A stretch of 64,000 nt of DNA from Sialis fuliginosa (GCA_961205875.1 OY540816.1:930001-994000); one strand, 5' to 3'; numbered from the stretch's first letter, positions 29,933 through 41,311 are shown. Numbers and translations are program-made. The notes: generated from the sequence alone by a model not told the origin.

Positions 29933-30369
29933 AATTTTAGTTGATGTGGTCTTTAATGAACTAGTTCGTTCTTCTAGTTCTTTTAGTTCATAGAATTTTT
30001 TCCAGGCTATACAATTTTTAATTCGCTATTAATTTATAAACAAGATAGATATTTTTAAATGTATATATTTGCAATAATTTTTTATTTTTTTGAAAATCGA
30101 ACCCTCGATATGAAAATTATGAAACATTTTCAATGATTCATTACTTATTGTATAGTTATTAAAGCAATATATTTCAATTTCATATAAAATCTGTGACATT
30201 CCTTTTTGTTGATTGTCATAAAATAATACAAAAATCACGTCCTTTTGACAGACATATTGCATTCATGCGAACAAAAAAAATCAATATAATATATCTTTAG
30301 AAAAATAAATTCAAAATTGGTAATAAAGTATTGAAAACGTAAATTATTAAACATAAAAATCATACAATC
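29933..30369. mobile_element. Family F copy 2, right end missing
   Basis: It starts TAGAGTTGGGAATTTTAGTT and follows the 15319 copy through 'ttaatgaactagttcgttc' and 'ttttgttgattgtcataaaa', ending near 'catacaatc'. It is deleted relative to copy 1 between about 30008 and 30050, and lacks its nested insert. Confidence 0.75.
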
Positions 30370-30503
30370 ACCTTTGTATTATGAATATTAGTTTTCTAAT
30401 ATCCTAATGTCAATAATATAGATCTGGAGACAGCGACCAAAATTTTGGCATCATAGCAGCCCGCAAAATTTGTTATGAAATTTGTTAACATATTGTAGTT
30501 ATA

Positions 30504-32087
30504 CAGGGTTACACATTAAGAGTGGATATCGACTTTATTTTAAAACTATAAGAATTAGAGCAATATGTCAAATTGTAACTACCCTTCAATTTTAATTTGG
30601 AAGAATAATAAAATATCATGTAACCCCCACCCATACTCGCATCGCCCATACGCCTCTCAACTTTGAAAATTCAAATATAACCCTCCATTTTTTATTTCAG
30701 AATATTAAAGCTACATTTATTTAATAAACTTTTTACTTCAACAAAACTATTATCAAATCAATATTTAAATACAAAAAAAATCATTTTGTATTGTTATTTT
30801 AATTATGTAATGTCTGGTATTACAGTCCAGCAAGTTTTACTAGCTCACTTTAAAATAGGGTATACAATTTATATGACAGTTCTTTTGAAATTTCATGAAG
30901 TGATTGATAAATATCACGCACCCGCGGTCAGTAAAATTTAACGGTATTAAAATAGTAATGATGTTATGAAAATTATCTTGTACGGTCAGAGCCGCTTATG
31001 TTATAAAATTTGAAAAATCACTGCTCTAAATTCCAAAACGAACCCATAGATACTATCACAGTAATACGGGCATAAGTGTATGTAAAAATTCTAAGGCAGT
31101 TAAAATTTAAAATGTTGCTATAACTCATAGATTCCAAAATTAGTCGATATCCACCCTAAATGTGACAAAAATACTATACCCTAAAAAATACACACCTTGC
31201 CCAATATTTCTCAAACGGTCCATCATAGAAAAATTTTGTTGAAGTAAAAAGTTCATTAAATAAATTTAGCTTTCAAATTGCGAAATAAAATATGGGGGGT
31301 TCCATTTGAAATTTCAAAGTTTAGAAGCGTGTGGGCGATGCGAGTATGGGTGGGGGTTAAATGATGTTTTATTATTCTTCCAAATGCAAATTGAAGGGTA
31401 GTTAAAATTTGAAATATTGCTCTAATTCTTATAGTTTCGAAAATAAAGTCGATATCCACTCTTAATGTGACAAAAATACTATACCCTAAAAAATATACAT
31501 CTTGCCCAATATTTCTTGAATGGTCCACCATAGAAAAATTTTGTTGAAGTAAAAAGTTTATTAAATAAATGTAGCTTTAATATTCTGAAATAAAATATGG
31601 GGGGTCCCATTTGAAATTTCAAAGTTGAGAGGCGTGTGGGCGATGCGAGTATGGGTGGGGGTTAAATGATATTTTATTATTCTTCCAAATGCAAATTGAA
31701 GGGTAGTTACAATTTGACATATTGCTCTAATTCTTATAGTTTCCGAAATAAAGTCGATATCCTCCTTAATGTGGCAAAAATACTATACCCTAAAATAATT
31801 CACTACTTGCCCAATATTTCTTTAACGGTCCACCATAGAAAAATTTTGTTGAAGTAAAAAGTTTATTAAATAAATGTAGCTTTAATATTCTGAAATAAAA
31901 TATGGGGGGTTCCATTTGAAATTTCAAAGTTGAGAGGCGTGTGGGCGATGCGAGTATGGGTGGGGGTTGCATGATATTTTATTATTCTTCCAAATGCAAA
32001 TTGAAGGGTAGTTACAATTTGACATATTGCTCTAATTCTTATAGTTTTCAAAATAAAGTCGATATCCACTCTTAATGTGTAACCCTG
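30504..32087. mobile_element. TA-flanked CAGGGTTACAC element with three-fold amplified right arm
   Basis: The left end CAGGGTTACACATTAAGAGT is mirrored by the right end, with TA outside both (30502-30503, 32088-32089). The left arm (~240 bases) occurs once. On the right the equivalent arm occurs three times head to tail plus a partial one. Frames in the array (31256-31531, 31866-32069) are repeats of the same chance peptide, which proves the duplication but not function. Confidence 0.85.
31164..32078. repeat. Tandem repeat, ~305-bp unit, three copies
   Basis: Units start at 'gacaaaaatactatacccta' (31164, 31469, 31773) and end at 'cgatatccactcttaatgtg'. By eye, units 2 and 3 are more alike than either is to unit 1. 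A partial older unit precedes from about 31095. The unit equals one arm of the surrounding element. Confidence 0.9.
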
Positions 32088-32090
32088 TAC

Positions 32091-32288
32091 ATGAAAAGTA
32101 AATTGTCAGTCATAAAATACGTTGCGTTAACCCTTGATGGGCTGTCAAAGTTGTCAAGTTTTAGACCTTGGGTGACTCATAGCAAATCTGGCAGACAGAT
32201 GCTTTTTGATAAATACGTGTTCCCCAGATCAAGGAAATATAGTTTTCTGACGCCTCCGGCGCTGTTTAAGTGTATTAGAGCGAATTAA
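32091..32288 (+). CDS. Orphan 65-codon frame in the 3.4-kb element
   Basis: An ATG-initiated frame encodes a peptide beginning MKSKLSVIKYVALTLDGLSK and continuing with SSFRPWVTHSKSG and FLTPPALFKCIRAN before TAA. Composition (Trp, Pro, Cys, Gly, balanced charge) and its GC content differ from the AT-biased chance frames nearby. It begins right after the TA target site of the nested element, so the true upstream part may be interrupted. I do not recognise a family. It could be the last piece of the element's own protein, or chance. Confidence 0.3.
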   Translation: MKSKLSVIKYVALTLDGLSKLSSFRPWVTHSKSGRQMLFDKYVFPRSRKYSFLTPPALFKCIRAN

Positions 32289-32599
32289 AAAAAAAAATGA
32301 TGCCAAAAAAAAAACTTTTAGCAGCCCGTCAGATATATAAGATTTAGGTTGATTTGATTATTACAAAAATAGAAAAATGTATATCTGACGTTTTCATCGC
32401 TGCGTTTTTAATTTATAGCGAGATAAAGATGTTAAAAAAAAAGAGGCAACGAACTTTTAGCAGCCCGTCAGATATGCATACCATCTTGTAGAATAATGCT
32501 CCCTTATGCAAAATATATATATATATCTGACGCTTGAAGTGCTGCGTTTGATTAGGAGAACCCGTCAGGCAATCCCGTATACCGGGTTTCCAGCGGATT

Positions 32600-33010
32600 A
32601 TTTCCAAAATAACGAATTTTTAGAAAAAATGTTTCAGATAAAAGTTTCATGGTTTCGAGAGAGCTAAATATTGACATTATGGGTTGACCTTGAAAAAGTC
32701 ACCTTGATGAGTTCCCAGGTTCATCTTTTTTTTCAAATCTAAATCTATATTTTTTGTTGCAGATTCCTAATTTAAGAAATAAAATAAACAACTTTTGCTT
32801 GAAACATTTATCTGAAAATGTTGTATGATAAGGATCAAACCAAAGAGACATTTACGAATTTTCCATATTTTTTTACTTGATAATTACTAATTTTTAAAAA
32901 CAATCGCAAGTGCTTAGATTTAAGCATAGATTCTCACATTATTTTAATTTGTAATTCAATTTTTTTATTAATTAAACCAACTACTGTTGTTTTATTTTGC
33001 TCATAAAGGT
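32600..33010 (+). repeat. Family W copy 1, partial
   Basis: It matches 58345-58760 and the inverse of 44050-44640: 'aaataacgaatttttagaaaa', 'tttcatggtttcgag', 'gggttgaccttgaaaaagtc', 'tattttttgttgcagattc'. No frame is present. Confidence 0.65.
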
Positions 33011-33293
33011 TTATGAAAAAATTAACATGAATGTAAAATAAGCTGAAATAATTTTTAGTATATCTCATATAAAATAAAAAATATTTTTAAACCCGTAAGT
33101 AGCTGCCCCAACTCGGGCGTCTTAAGTAGGGGTGCAAGAGGTGCACGGCGACAGAACCTAGGGGGCGGTAGCTTGATTTTTTAAATTGTGTGTTTTTTTT
33201 TAATAAATAGTAATAATAATAAAAATAAATAAATAAATACATTCATTAATTTATTATTTTCTTACATGTTTAAAACAATTAAGGCGTCAGATG

Positions 33294-33620
33294 GTTATAA
33301 AAAAATAATGCAACTATTAGGGCGTCAGATATTATTATTTTCATGTTCAGGAAACATAAATCTATCGATTAAAAAAGATTTTTAACGGGCTGCTATAATT
33401 ACATCGGCCTTTTTTTTACATATTTAGATTGTTATAAAAAAATAATGCAACTATTAGGGCGTCAGATACTATTATTTTTATGTTCAGGAAACATAAATCT
33501 GTCGATTAAAAAAGATTTTTAACGGGCGGCTATAATTACATCGGCCATTTTTTTCTTACATGTTTAGATTGTTATAAAAAAATAATGCAACTATTAAGGC
33601 GTTAGATATTTATATGGCGA
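33294..33620. repeat. Tandem repeat, ~138-bp unit, 2.3 copies
   Basis: Unit starts 'gttataaaaaaataatgcaa' lie at 33294, 33431 and 33571. Each unit holds 'agggcgtcagata', 'gttcaggaaacataaatct' and 'aacgggctgctataattaca'. The third diverges after 'aaggcgttagatatt'. The 'cgtcagat' and 'gggctgctataa' motifs also recur singly across 32318-33810 on both strands, including within the element terminus. Confidence 0.8.
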
Positions 33621-33847
33621 TTAATAAAATAACAAAATTAACAAATTTTATAAATATCTGACGGGGCAGCTATAAATTTTTCGGCTATTTTTTTTTACAT
33701 AACTGACGGGCTGTCCTATCTAAAGGCAGCGTCCTAGGATCATGGGACCCATTTAGTTGAGTTCTCTATATCCCAATTAACAAATTAAAAAAAAAAAATT
33801 GCGGGCTGCTATAATGCCCAAATTTGGTCGCTGCCTCCAGATCTAAT

Positions 33848-34474
33848 ATAACACACATTTTTAGAATAACTAAATTGACAATTTGAGTTAAATTGCATTT
33901 GTTTTTATAATAACTAATTTGACAATTTAAATTTAATTGCATTTGTTTCCAAGGCAACATGAATTATAGACTTATTATTTATTTATTTATTAATATTTAA
34001 AATTCAAATTTTAAAGGTGGTTTTCGCCTTTCACCCCTTCTATGGCTGTTTAGGCACGTTTAACAAAAAAAATACTGAAATACATTTTTCATTATTTGTA
34101 TTATAGAATATTTATGCTAAGTTTCAAGTAAATCCGACCAAAAAACAAATGTACACCCTTTTTTATCCCCTTACGGGTTGAATTAACAAAAAAAAATACT
34201 GAAATACATGTTTCATTATTTATATTGTAGAATATTTATGCTAAGTTCCAAGTAAATCCGACAAAAAAAAACTTTACACCCCTTTTTACTCCCTTAGGGG
34301 TTGAATTTTGAAAAATCTTTTCATTCAGATAATAAGCACGTCAAGACGCTTCGATTGGCATTCCAACGAAGTCAATAGCAATTTTTATTTACGACCTTAA
34401 AACATACAATTATGTTGAAATTTTTGATTTTGATTTGCGGACCGATTACAATAACTTCCAGTAGGGAAGTTAAT
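33848..34474 (+). repeat. Family R copy 3, right part (left stub 30370-30420)
   Basis: It continues family R after the 3.4-kb insertion, from 'aacacacatttttagaataac' to 'acttccagtagggaagttaa'. A ~95-base segment around 'aatactgaaatacat' and 'aatccgac' is tandemly duplicated here (34071-34260) but single at 8755-8835. Confidence 0.72.
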
Positions 34475-34976
34475 AATGGCCGAAATACCCTCACTTCTTC
34501 ACGTGGTGGTCACATGAACGATATTGTTTTTCATACATAAATGGCAAAAACCCACCTTCCATATTTAATAAAGAGTTTTGATTTTCTTTCATAAGAACTG
34601 TGTTTTATTTAAGAATGAAAAATGAAGGAACGGATGGCCCACCCATAAAATCTCTTAATAAGATATTTCAGAATTAAAATGTATGAGGATAACTCTAAAA
34701 AGATTCACATAAATAACAGTAAAATGTAAAATATGATAACGAGATTACACCAGGCGCGTATACAGTCTCACTTCTCGGTGGGGGTCATACAGAAAAAAAT
34801 TATTTTAACTTTCTAATAACAGTATATACATATCTGAAATAAATGTAGGTATAATAAATCTCAAAATATTTTTTATTGTTTAGTTTTTGTAAAAAAAAAT
34901 TCCCAAATAGTATATAGAAAATTCGCTGACTAATAAACTATAAATCAAAATTTATTTAGAGCTTTAGTAGCTAACT

Positions 34977-35103
34977 TTTCGGGTTGTTGTCCACGTTGTC
35001 GTATTTTTAAACTTGACGTTTCGACTCTCATGTCGGAGTCTTCTTCAGAAGTGATTCTGAAACTCAGTTTAAAAATATGACAACGTGGACAACAGCCCGA
35101 AAA
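34977..35103. repeat. Inverted repeat with 'cgtttcgactc...gagtcttcttcag' loop
   Basis: The arms 34977-35013 and 35066-35103 ('gttgtccacgttgtcg' and its complement) pair with about two mismatches. The loop holds 'gacgtttcgactctcatgtc' and 'ggagtcttcttcagaagtga', a motif I know from many arthropod repeats, though I cannot name its element class with confidence. Confidence 0.75.
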
Positions 35104-35350
35104 GTTAACTACTATGGACAACGGCCACGAAAGCCTACAGAAGAAAATTATTTAGAGCTGTTGTTTTCGAGATATTAGTTAACAAACATTTTCTTGCAAT
35201 AAACGGTAGTAGAGAGAGATGTACAATATGGCAACTAGAAATAAAGTGAAATCGATTTCCTGTAACTCATATATAATAATTACTATTTAAGTATATTAAA
35301 AATAGTCTGTCAATCTTCATTTCTACGTGTCAAGCAGCTAATTATTATTA

Positions 35351-35628
35351 GAGATTGGAAAAATAGTTTTTCAACTATTGCGTAAAAATGCATTTATTGT
35401 AATTTTTATTACATATCTCCACCGTTTTCAGAAAACTGGTTTGATTGAACACAATTTGAAATCAACTATTTGCAACTACCTTTCCAACTATTTTAAAACT
35501 ATTTGCGACACTTTTTACTGCTTCGTTTGCACTAATTATTGTTAAATCCTAAAAAAAACTATTTATCAACTAAAAAAATTCTACTAGGAACTATTTCATT
35601 GAAAATAAGAAACGATTTTTCCAATCTC
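35351..35628. mobile_element. Family Z MITE copy 1, TA-flanked
   Basis: GAGATTGGAAAAATAGTTTT and its complement bound 278 bases with TA on both sides. The motif aactatt/aatagtt recurs many times between the termini. Other copies are at 43597-43800 (broken), 54821-55074, 62808-63508 (long form) and 63549-63832. Confidence 0.85.
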
Positions 35629-35794
35629 TACTAATTATCAAAACATAAATTTTTTATTCAAATGATTTTGTAGTAGAAAATTTATTTATACATAGTAATT
35701 TGAACTCATCTGACTACTTGAAATAACTTTCGGATTTCTTGGGGGGGGGGGGGGGATCATGACCGCTTGACCCCCCCCCCTTGTTACGCGCCTG

Positions 35795-36229
35795 AATAAC
35801 ACAGTAATTAATAAAATGCAAATTAAAAAAGAATAAAATGATACTACTGTATTCATATGTAATCTTTCCACCCCAATTTTTATGAAAAGGGTGTCAATAT
35901 TTGAATAAAGGGAAATCTGCAGTTTGTAAATATACAATAAACGCCTTGTGCATTCCCTCCGTGTCGGTGAAAAATTAATGCGTTATACCAAAACAACGCA
36001 AATAATACGGCAAACTGTTATTTATATTCATATCACTTTTGTCTACCTTCGCATACATTTTCTTATCATGCATAATATATGTATGCAAAAAATTGTGTGC
36101 GCTTTTTTGGCAGGAACAACAACGAAATTTCATTGTAAAAAATTTCTCCAACGCAGCAAAACGGTGGAAATCAATCCGCGTGCCGTTATGCTAAAATAAA
36201 TCTGTTTTATTATGTTTATTAGCGTATGC
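35795..36229. other. Low-repeat stretch with a possible terminal exon
   Basis: There is a 'gcgcttttttggcag' acceptor-like site (36100-36114). In one frame 27 codons follow (EQQRNFIVKNFSNAAKRWKS...) to a TAA that overlaps an AATAAA at 36195-36200. The longer frame 35948-36199 reads the same DNA differently. Neither peptide is recognised. No upstream exon can be linked, so a host 3' exon is only a possibility. Confidence 0.25.
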
Positions 36230-36448
36230 TAGAGCTGGGCGCGGGCCGTGAATTTTTGGGTCACGTCGGGTCACGGCCGTGACCCGCGTGAGCGTGAGAG
36301 ATTTTCAAATCTTGATTCGTGAGCGTGCGTGATCGTGAGTCAATTTAAAACAGCCGTGCGTGACCGTGCGTGAATACATTTTTCTCGTACGTGAGTATAT
36401 TTTGAAGATAATTTTTTTTATAAACTTATTTGATCTTTTTTTACTTTC

Positions 36449-38811
36449 TTATACCATGTATATGAAATATACATTAGTATAAGTAAGTATAGTGAAGCCG
36501 ATTTTTTTCAAACTCCGGATTTTGACAGAATTATCTATTTTGACCTTCCCTGAATCCATTCTGACTATTTTCGCCATGATGTCTGTGTGTCCGTCTGTCT
36601 GTCTGTCTGTAAGGGCTGTAACTCAAATACGATAAATCGTAGAAGGCTGATATTTTATATTTAAGATTAATTTTTGGTTGGGAAGAAAACATCCTATTTT
36701 TGAAAACGATCTTTCAACCGGATACGGATGTTTACCTACATCGATTTTTTAATTTTTCGAATTACTCTGAAACAGTGCGCAATAGAGAAAAATGGTCAAG
36801 TTAAAAAATGTAGGTACACAGAGAGAAAAGTCATGATAATTTTTATACAGAAAATCTTAGAAAAATTACTGTGCTCTCTTATAATGCGTGTGCAATCGAC
36901 GATACAAGTAAAAAATATTTATACGTCCATATAAAAATTATCAGTGCTTACATTATATAAATTGCTTTTTTATCACGGTAGAAATTACGGTGCTAGCATG
37001 GTAATATTTGGAACGCTGTATCAGAAAACTGCTTTACCGGCCTTACCGATTCAGTAAAATTTCTATAGCTTATTATTTTTTTTTCAAACAGAAAGGTAAA
37101 AACAATAAAAAGCAATTTCATTTTAAGAAAGTTATCGATTTATTTATATAATATACATTGTTTTGAATTTTACAACTAATAATAGTTTACAAATATAGTT
37201 GTAGAACAATTTACATAAAGATATGACAACCAATACATGTGCAAAGAGACCGATTCACAGAACAAATTAAATATAAAATAACGTATTTTCAATATCTAAA
37301 ATCTAAACTAACCTATATCTGTCAAAACTTATTTTACAAATAAAACTTCTAAAAATAACACATTAAAACCGAACAAAACATTATTGTAAAACATTTATCA
37401 CCCACATTCATTTAAAATTCGCACAAAACAATAATTTTAATAAAATAAAAACAATCATAGCCATTTTAAATCTAAATATGCTACACGTCCCGCTTTAAAT
37501 ATTATTCACACTAAAAACAATTTTGAATATAAATTAAAATATAATACTTTAAAATCACGATAACATAGAAAAATATCTTTAAAATAGAAAACACTACACA
37601 ATTACAATATGTACTTTTAAAACAAATATACATTCTAAATATGTATGTAACTGTCAGCTTATAGGCCGTCGGAAGATCGAAAATAGCCGACTGTACTCGA
37701 ACCTTACTACCTTGTTTATGCTGATAGTAAAATTTGCTTTATATCCTAACTTTCTATTAAGATATATCGAAAACCATAAATCTGAGATCTAGACATGATG
37801 CGTATGATTTTTAGAGAATCGTTTTACAAACAAAATAAAACCATACATACATCTCCACGATAAACAGTTAATGAGATATCACATTTTTAGTTTTTGTGTT
37901 TTCAACATAATTGGTATCTTCTGTCTTTTTCTTTCTTTCTGCTTTTGCCAGATATCTTTGAAATATCATTGAATTTTATAAGTCAGTATTGTAAAATTTA
38001 TCAGACCGCCTAATAATTTACATCAACTTAAATAGCATTTTTTTTAAGAAAAACAATTAAAAAATACAAATTTGTCGAGATAGGAACTTTTTACTGTGCT
38101 GTTTTATAAATTTCGCTGGCCTGTATTTTAAAAAATACTATTGTGTCCTTTACTTTTTATATTATGAATTTTAATTTTTCTTATTTTACCGTATAAAATT
38201 GACCATATTCGACTTTCGCACATCGTTTATAGTGCAGAGCACAGTAATTTTTCTAAGATTTTTCTCTCCGTGTAATATCTATATCTATAATTTATGTTCT
38301 ATTAATTTTTTTGTAAAAACGAAGGAGAAATATCTGCCATGAGTGTCATGGGACTTTCTTATACGTATTACAGATATTGAACAGTGTGTGTATTTGCCGT
38401 AGGTAACATGGGACTTTCTTATACGTAATACTGAGAGTGAACTGTGTAGGTGAATCTAAATAATTACATAAAAAAATTATTTCTGGCTAAATCATAAATG
38501 TTGGAAAAAAATGTATGGGGAATAAATTATAGATAATAACATACTCGACATTTTTTATCTAAAACATTTTTTTCTTATTTCAAAAATAATTCAAAAATCC
38601 AAATATTTACAAGAGTAAACATCCGTTTTCAGTTATTACGTTAAAAAAAATCACTTGTTATATATAATGGAGAGAATAATATTACCTATATTATTCATTT
38701 TGTTTTATTTTGTTAGAAATGTTTTAATAAACAAAGAATCACGTATACAATTCACTGTTAGGTTAGGTTAGGTATAAGAAAGACCCGTGGTTCCCAAGGC
38801 AGATATTTTAA
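36449..38811 (-). mobile_element. Family P copy, inserted in T
   Basis: It reads inverse to 27048-27989 from 'ctttcttataccatgtatat' to 'ggttcccaaggcagatattt'. The break points are set by comparison with the uninterrupted T copy at 23775. T/A-rich bases at both sides prevent an exact duplication call. A 'gttaggttaggttagg' tract is present only in this copy (38757-38772). Confidence 0.78.
36817..38272. mobile_element. 1.46-kb TA-flanked element (CACRGAGAGAAAA), nested in P
   Basis: The empty site at 27628 and the flanks here show a clean TA duplication (36815-36816, 38273-38274). The ends CACAGAGAGAAAAGTCATGA and the inverse CACGGAGAGAAAAATCTTAG are inverted, then 'cttagaaaaattactgtgct' on both sides. 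The interior is very A/T-rich with no credible frame. 37110-37720 has no match elsewhere in the window. Confidence 0.85.
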
Positions 38812-39224
38812 TATATGAACTAATAATGCATAAATATAATAATGTTTTTAAATGAATTTTGACATTAAAAAATATAGTATAAAAAATAAATGATATTTTT
38901 AGAAGCACTTTCACATGGTCAGTATTGCCAACTGTACCAGAACACCAAAAAAAAGATTTAAAAATGCATTGTAACTTTATTTTCTTATTGTTTTGTTTGC
39001 TATTACTGTACTAGAATGCAATTTAGAAGAAAATAATATGAATATAAAATATACACAATATATTGCACGTAAAAAACATTAATTTTCATTATTTCAAAAT
39101 TTTATTTACAACAATTAGATTTAATCGGGTCACGAGAGTGACCCGCCGTGCGTGAGTAAAAAAATAGAATTCGTGAACGTGCGTAATCGTGAATACTTTT
39201 TTTGTAACCGTGAAAATATGTGTT

Positions 39225-39535
39225 TCTACTTAATTTAGAAAAAATATAATTGTAGGATTAACGTATTATGATAAATTAAATTAAAATGTATTATTTATTA
39301 TTTGTGGAATATGATTTTCAGGTTCTGTATTTATTTATTCTTTTGTGACAAAAAATACATTACTTGAAAGTGAGGTTATGTATTTTATTTATTGTTTTGA
39401 AATGAACTTAATAAACCACTATAATTACAATTAATATCAATTTTTACAAGAAATGAGTGTAAAGATAAGCAAATTACCATTTTTTTAAAACATTCTTCAA
39501 ACAACGATAGTTTCAAAAGTCTAAGGGTGTGCTTT
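39225..39535 (+). repeat. Family K copy 2
   Basis: It is collinear with 12440-12735 and has an extra ~34 bases ('ataaaccactataattacaa'). It abuts the truncated end of T at 39222. Confidence 0.65.
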
Positions 39536-39732
39536 TTATGGCCAAGACAAGCTATTTCTGTATGTTTCTTTCTTCATTTTTTTATTGTTTATTAATTGTT
39601 ATATGTATATGTTTTCATTCTACAGTAACATTACTATTAATAACGATATTTTGGTTTTATTTAATTTATTTCCTATATTTTATATTTAAAAATATGTGTG
39701 TTCAGTAATATAAATGAAATGATATAAATATA

Positions 39733-40788
39733 CAGGGTGTACAAAAAAGCCCGGTACCCCGGAATAACTATTTTTCTTTGCCTTGAACAAAAAAATGTTC
39801 GGACAAAAGTTGCTTGGTTTCAGGGGGAGGTCCCTCTTGATCTCCCCAACCTCGCATCATCAAGAGAGATATTCTCTCCTCTTCTGATAGTGCATTTATT
39901 TCAATAAGGTAATTAAAAAACTATGCAAAATCACTCAAAAGCTTCAACGAAAATGTCGATGAATAATATCAACATGGCTAAAATTCAGTGATACTAAAAA
40001 CTCTCTGCTATTTCAAATTCGGTAAAACTGGACTCTTAAGGGGGGAAAAGGGTTCGAGACGCACAAAAAAGAGCGATTTGCGATTTTTTTTCAAAGCACC
40101 TTGTTTATTAATTTGATTACAACTTTTATACATTATTGAGTAATGTTTTAAGAATATTTTGTGAAATTTTCATTGAAAAATATTCAAAATTAATTTTTGG
40201 ACATTTTTGTTATTTGATGTATGAAGCTAATTAGCGACAAGGGATGAGCACGAAACGAAAAAAACTGGGACAAAAAATATTTATTTTCATTCGAAGAATT
40301 CCATGAGAATAAAAAATAGGAATTTTTATTTGAAAATTTTAACTCACCCACACCCCACGGAATGAGAGAAAGAGGGGGGGGGGGGCAAACGATCCTCCCC
40401 CTGAAACCAAGCAACTTTTGTCCGAATATTTTTTGGTTCAAGGCAAAGAAAAAGAGTTATTCCGGGGAGTGAAAGTTGATTTTTGAACATTTTTGATTTT
40501 TGCTGTTTCATGCTCATTAGTGGCGAAGGATTAGCCCCAACAAAAAAGTTTCGGCCATAAGATATTTACTTTCGATCGGAGAACTTGATAAGCTTATAAA
40601 AAATAAGGGTTCCCATTTAAAAATTTTAACTCACCCCCACCCCCCGTAAGGGGGTAAGGGGTTGAGGGGTGGTTTGGTGTGCAAACGATCCTCCCCTCGA
40701 AACCAAGCAACTTTTTCCTTGAAAATTTTTTGGTTCAAGGCAAAGAAAAAGAGTTATTCCGGGGTACCGGGCTTTTTTGTACTCCCTG
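39733..40788. mobile_element. TATA-flanked CAGGGTGTACAAAAAAGCC element with duplicated right arm
   Basis: CAGGGTGTACAAAAAAGCCC and its complement lie at the ends, with TATA outside both. The block 'aaccaagcaacttt...ggttcaaggcaaagaaaaag' occurs once, inverted, at the left (39765-39830) and twice at the right (40400-40460 and 40700-40765). The second right copy carries the true terminus. The frame 40190-40441 crosses the arm and is not a gene. Confidence 0.85.
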
Positions 40789-40792
40789 TATA

Positions 40793-41303
40793 TGTATTGT
40801 TTTAAAATACTATAAGTTAAATATTGTTTTTACGTAGAGTATTGTAGTGGGAAAAATACATTTTTGATGAATATATTTTATGAAACTAGACACTAACTAA
40901 TTAACTACCTTTGTCTAAGCTCATGATAATTAAAAAAATATGTGCATGCATACTTACAAAAAACTCAATTATTTTACTGTGAATAGGCAGCACTCACCTG
41001 AAACAAAAACAGAAAAAGTTGTTATTTATTGCAGTTTTTATAAACACAACAATGCATTTGCCAACTCTATTTATTCGTTGTTTCAAAATTAATACAAGTA
41101 TGTGAAATATATCATCTACATATATACACAATACAATAATTAAGTCAATTTTGAATTGTACGATATTATTTTTTATTTTTATGATATTATTTTAAATGTC
41201 ATATTTTTGTCTAATGGAATAATATACTGTTATAAAAAGATTTATTATTATGTGCAATTGGTGGAACAAATTTATTATTGAGCTCTGTTATCAAATATTA
41301 TCA
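40793..41303. other. No recognised feature
   Basis: AT-rich sequence without repeat partner, long frame or structured RNA signal between two DNA elements. Confidence 0.35.
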
Positions 41304-41311
41304 CTAAAGTG

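Larger units (their letters stand above)
30421..33847. mobile_element. 3.4-kb unclassified element inserted in family R
   Basis: The ends 'tagatctggagacagcgacc' (left) and 'ggtcgctgcctccagatcta' (right) are inverted, continuing inward as 'caaaattttggcat' and 'agcagcccgcaa' to about 50 bases. The outer sequence on both sides matches an uninterrupted family R copy at about 8550. A short ATA-type duplication is possible but not certain. Inside are a nested CAGGGTT element (30504-32087), an orphan frame (32091-32288), a W fragment, 'cagcccgtcagatat' repeats and a ~138-base tandem array. Confidence 0.72.
34751..35794. mobile_element. hAT element, CAGGCGCGTA termini
   Basis: CAGGCGCGTATACAG is mirrored by CTTGTTACGCGCCTG. 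The flanks gattacac and aataacac agree at six of eight positions, a decayed duplication. Homopolymer runs (14 G and 10 C near 35742-35780) lie at the right end. Nested inside are a 38-bp palindrome (34977-35103) and a Z MITE (35351-35628). Confidence 0.72.
36230..39222. mobile_element. Family T copy split by nested P
   Basis: The left part 36230-36448 and right part 38812-39222 join to match 23591-23905 and 207-560. The left terminus is TAGAGCTGGGCGCGGGCCGT. The right terminus is lost where family K begins. The middle is the P insertion, which carries its own insertion, a three-level nest. Confidence 0.8.

Noticed and set aside
31256..32069. Repeated 60-90-residue frames in the 305-bp array
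   Set aside because: They are identical chance frames produced by tandem duplication of a transposon arm. Stops differ between units.
30504..32087. CRISPR-like array from spaced repeats
   Set aside because: Units are ~305 bases with no short spacer pattern, and the DNA is eukaryotic. It is an amplified transposon arm.
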